From assembly GCA_963702235.1 (NCBI GenBank), contig CAVPBZ010000013.1, forward strand, positions 310,001-374,000: a stretch of DNA of 64,000 nt. The letters run 5' to 3'. Every line of letters begins with the position of its first letter. Position 1 is the stretch's first letter. A program made the position numbers and the translations under genes. Positions 63,202-64,000 of this stretch are shown here, piece after piece. This stretch comes from PALSA-505 sp963702235 (GTDB lineage: Bacteria > Actinomycetota > Actinomycetes > Streptosporangiales > Streptosporangiaceae). The notes beneath the pieces were generated by a model. The model had not been told where the DNA came from. It did not search any database and saw only the letters and a list, made by a program, of their open reading frames with translations.

Positions 63202-64000
63202 TGCATTTCAACCTGTTCATCATCGACACCGGCCACCACGAGGCCTCCTGGCGGCTGCCCGGCAGCGACCCGCTGGCGAACACCGATGTCGAGTACTACG
63301 AGCGGCTGGCCAGGACCGCCGAGGCGGCGAAGTTCGACTCGGTGTTCCTGGCCGACAGCCCGGTGCTGTGGAACGACCCGGGCCGGCGGCCCAGCGGACG
63401 GCTCGAGCCGGTCACGCTGCTGACCGCGCTGGTCCGGGCCACGCAGCGGATCGGGCTGATCGCCACCGCCTCGACCAGCTACAACGACCCGTACAACCTG
63501 GCCCGCCGGTTCGCGTCGCTGGACCACATCAGCGGCGGCCGGGCGGGCTGGAACATCGTCACCACGGCCGGTGACGATCCGGCCCGTAACTTCGGGCTGG
63601 ACGCCCAGCCGGCGCACGCGGAGCGCTACCAGCGGCGGCGGAGTTCATCGAGGTGTCCCGCAAGCTGTGGGACAGCTGGGAGGACGACGCGGTCGTCGCC
63701 GACAAGTCGCGTGGCGTGCACGCCGAGGCGGACCGGGTGCAGCGGGCGGCCGCGGCCGGCCGGCACCCGGACGACATCAAGATCCTGCCCGGCATCGTCC
63801 CGGTGCTCGGCTCGGCCGCGGCCGAAGCCGTTGAGCTTGAGGCCGAGCTGGACCGGCTGATCGTGGCCGAGCAGGCGAGGGACATGCTGGCCAGCCTGCT
63901 GCGGGTGCAGCCCGACCGGCTCGCCCTGGATGCCCAGCTGCCCGCCGACCTGCCGGCCGAGGACGAGATCGAGGGGGCCAAGAGCCGGTACACGCTGATC
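63201..64000 (+). CDS. NtaA/DmoA-type flavin-dependent monooxygenase, frameshifted, internally deleted and cut by the window end
   Basis: The N-terminal part (FDSVFLADSPVLWNDPGRRP, GLIATASTSYNDPYNLARRF, SLDHISGGRAGWNIVTTAGD) is a bacterial-luciferase-like monooxygenase of the nitrilotriacetate/dimethylsulfide group. One G missing near 63637 shifts the frame to EFIEVSRKLWDSWEDDAVVA. After DKSRGV the sequence goes straight to HAEADRVQRAAAAGRHPDD, so about 60 expected residues are absent in frame. It then continues ILPGIVPVLGSAAAEAVELE and reaches base 64000 open. It is translationally coupled to the dioxygenase. Confidence 0.82.

Overview
The window is very GC-rich, codes densely on both strands and uses GTG/TTG starts freely. 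Gene content (SigE-type and other ECF sigma factors, MocR and XRE-cupin regulators, an HpnB-type glycosyltransferase, a tRNA adenosine deaminase with its actinobacterial partner protein, large secreted multidomain proteins) points to a high-GC Actinomycetota, probably a soil Streptosporangiales/Catenulisporales-like filamentous form. Genus is not determinable by eye.

Layout. 1-21 kb is mostly chromosomal-type housekeeping and regulatory DNA: the end of a dimethylformamidase-like gene, purC, an AhpD-like protein divergent from a MocR regulator, an AAA ATPase, a MauE-like membrane protein with a Tat-type exported partner, a SigE-type sigma factor, an acyl-CoA ligase, an ECF sigma factor coupled to a membrane protein, tRNA-Ser(GCU), a secreted beta-propeller, an HpnB-like glycosyltransferase, an amidase, a divergent XRE-cupin/EamA exporter pair, a PH-domain protein, tadA with its partner, and tRNA-Ser(CGA). 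21-36 kb is accessory: methyltransferases, an NmrA-like reductase, two TetR units each with paired palindromic operators, a glycine-rich secreted protein, a complete insertion sequence next to an eroded NRAMP metal transporter, an ArsR regulator with a 50-residue His-rich protein, and several decayed small genes.

36-52.6 kb is the most distinctive part. Four secreted proteins lie in tandem on the minus strand and together carry about ten copies of a laminin/concanavalin-like (DUF1349-type) module, joined to a GSDH beta-propeller, a PQQ-type beta-propeller, Ig-like and PKD domains. They diverge from a GtrA flippase-like gene, a GT2-GT39 fusion and a processive GT2 enzyme. The shared 412-bp intergenic region holds a perfect 12-bp inverted repeat. 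This looks like a surface or extracellular glycan/adhesion locus that I do not recognise as a described system.

53-64 kb holds a membrane-anchored esterase, an S9 peptidase, an XRE regulator with paired operators in front of an NTF2-like gene, and a sulfonate-type assimilation cluster: ROK regulator, lipoprotein binding protein, permease, ATPase, TauD dioxygenase and an NtaA-type flavin monooxygenase cut by the window end. A 19-base element is repeated ahead of the transporter and ahead of the oxygenases.

At least a dozen clear genes are split by one- or two-base indels, mostly in short G/C runs. The likeliest reading is uncorrected sequencing or assembly error, with genuine decay in the 25-33 kb segment. 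Coordinates below join such frames and say where the shift lies.
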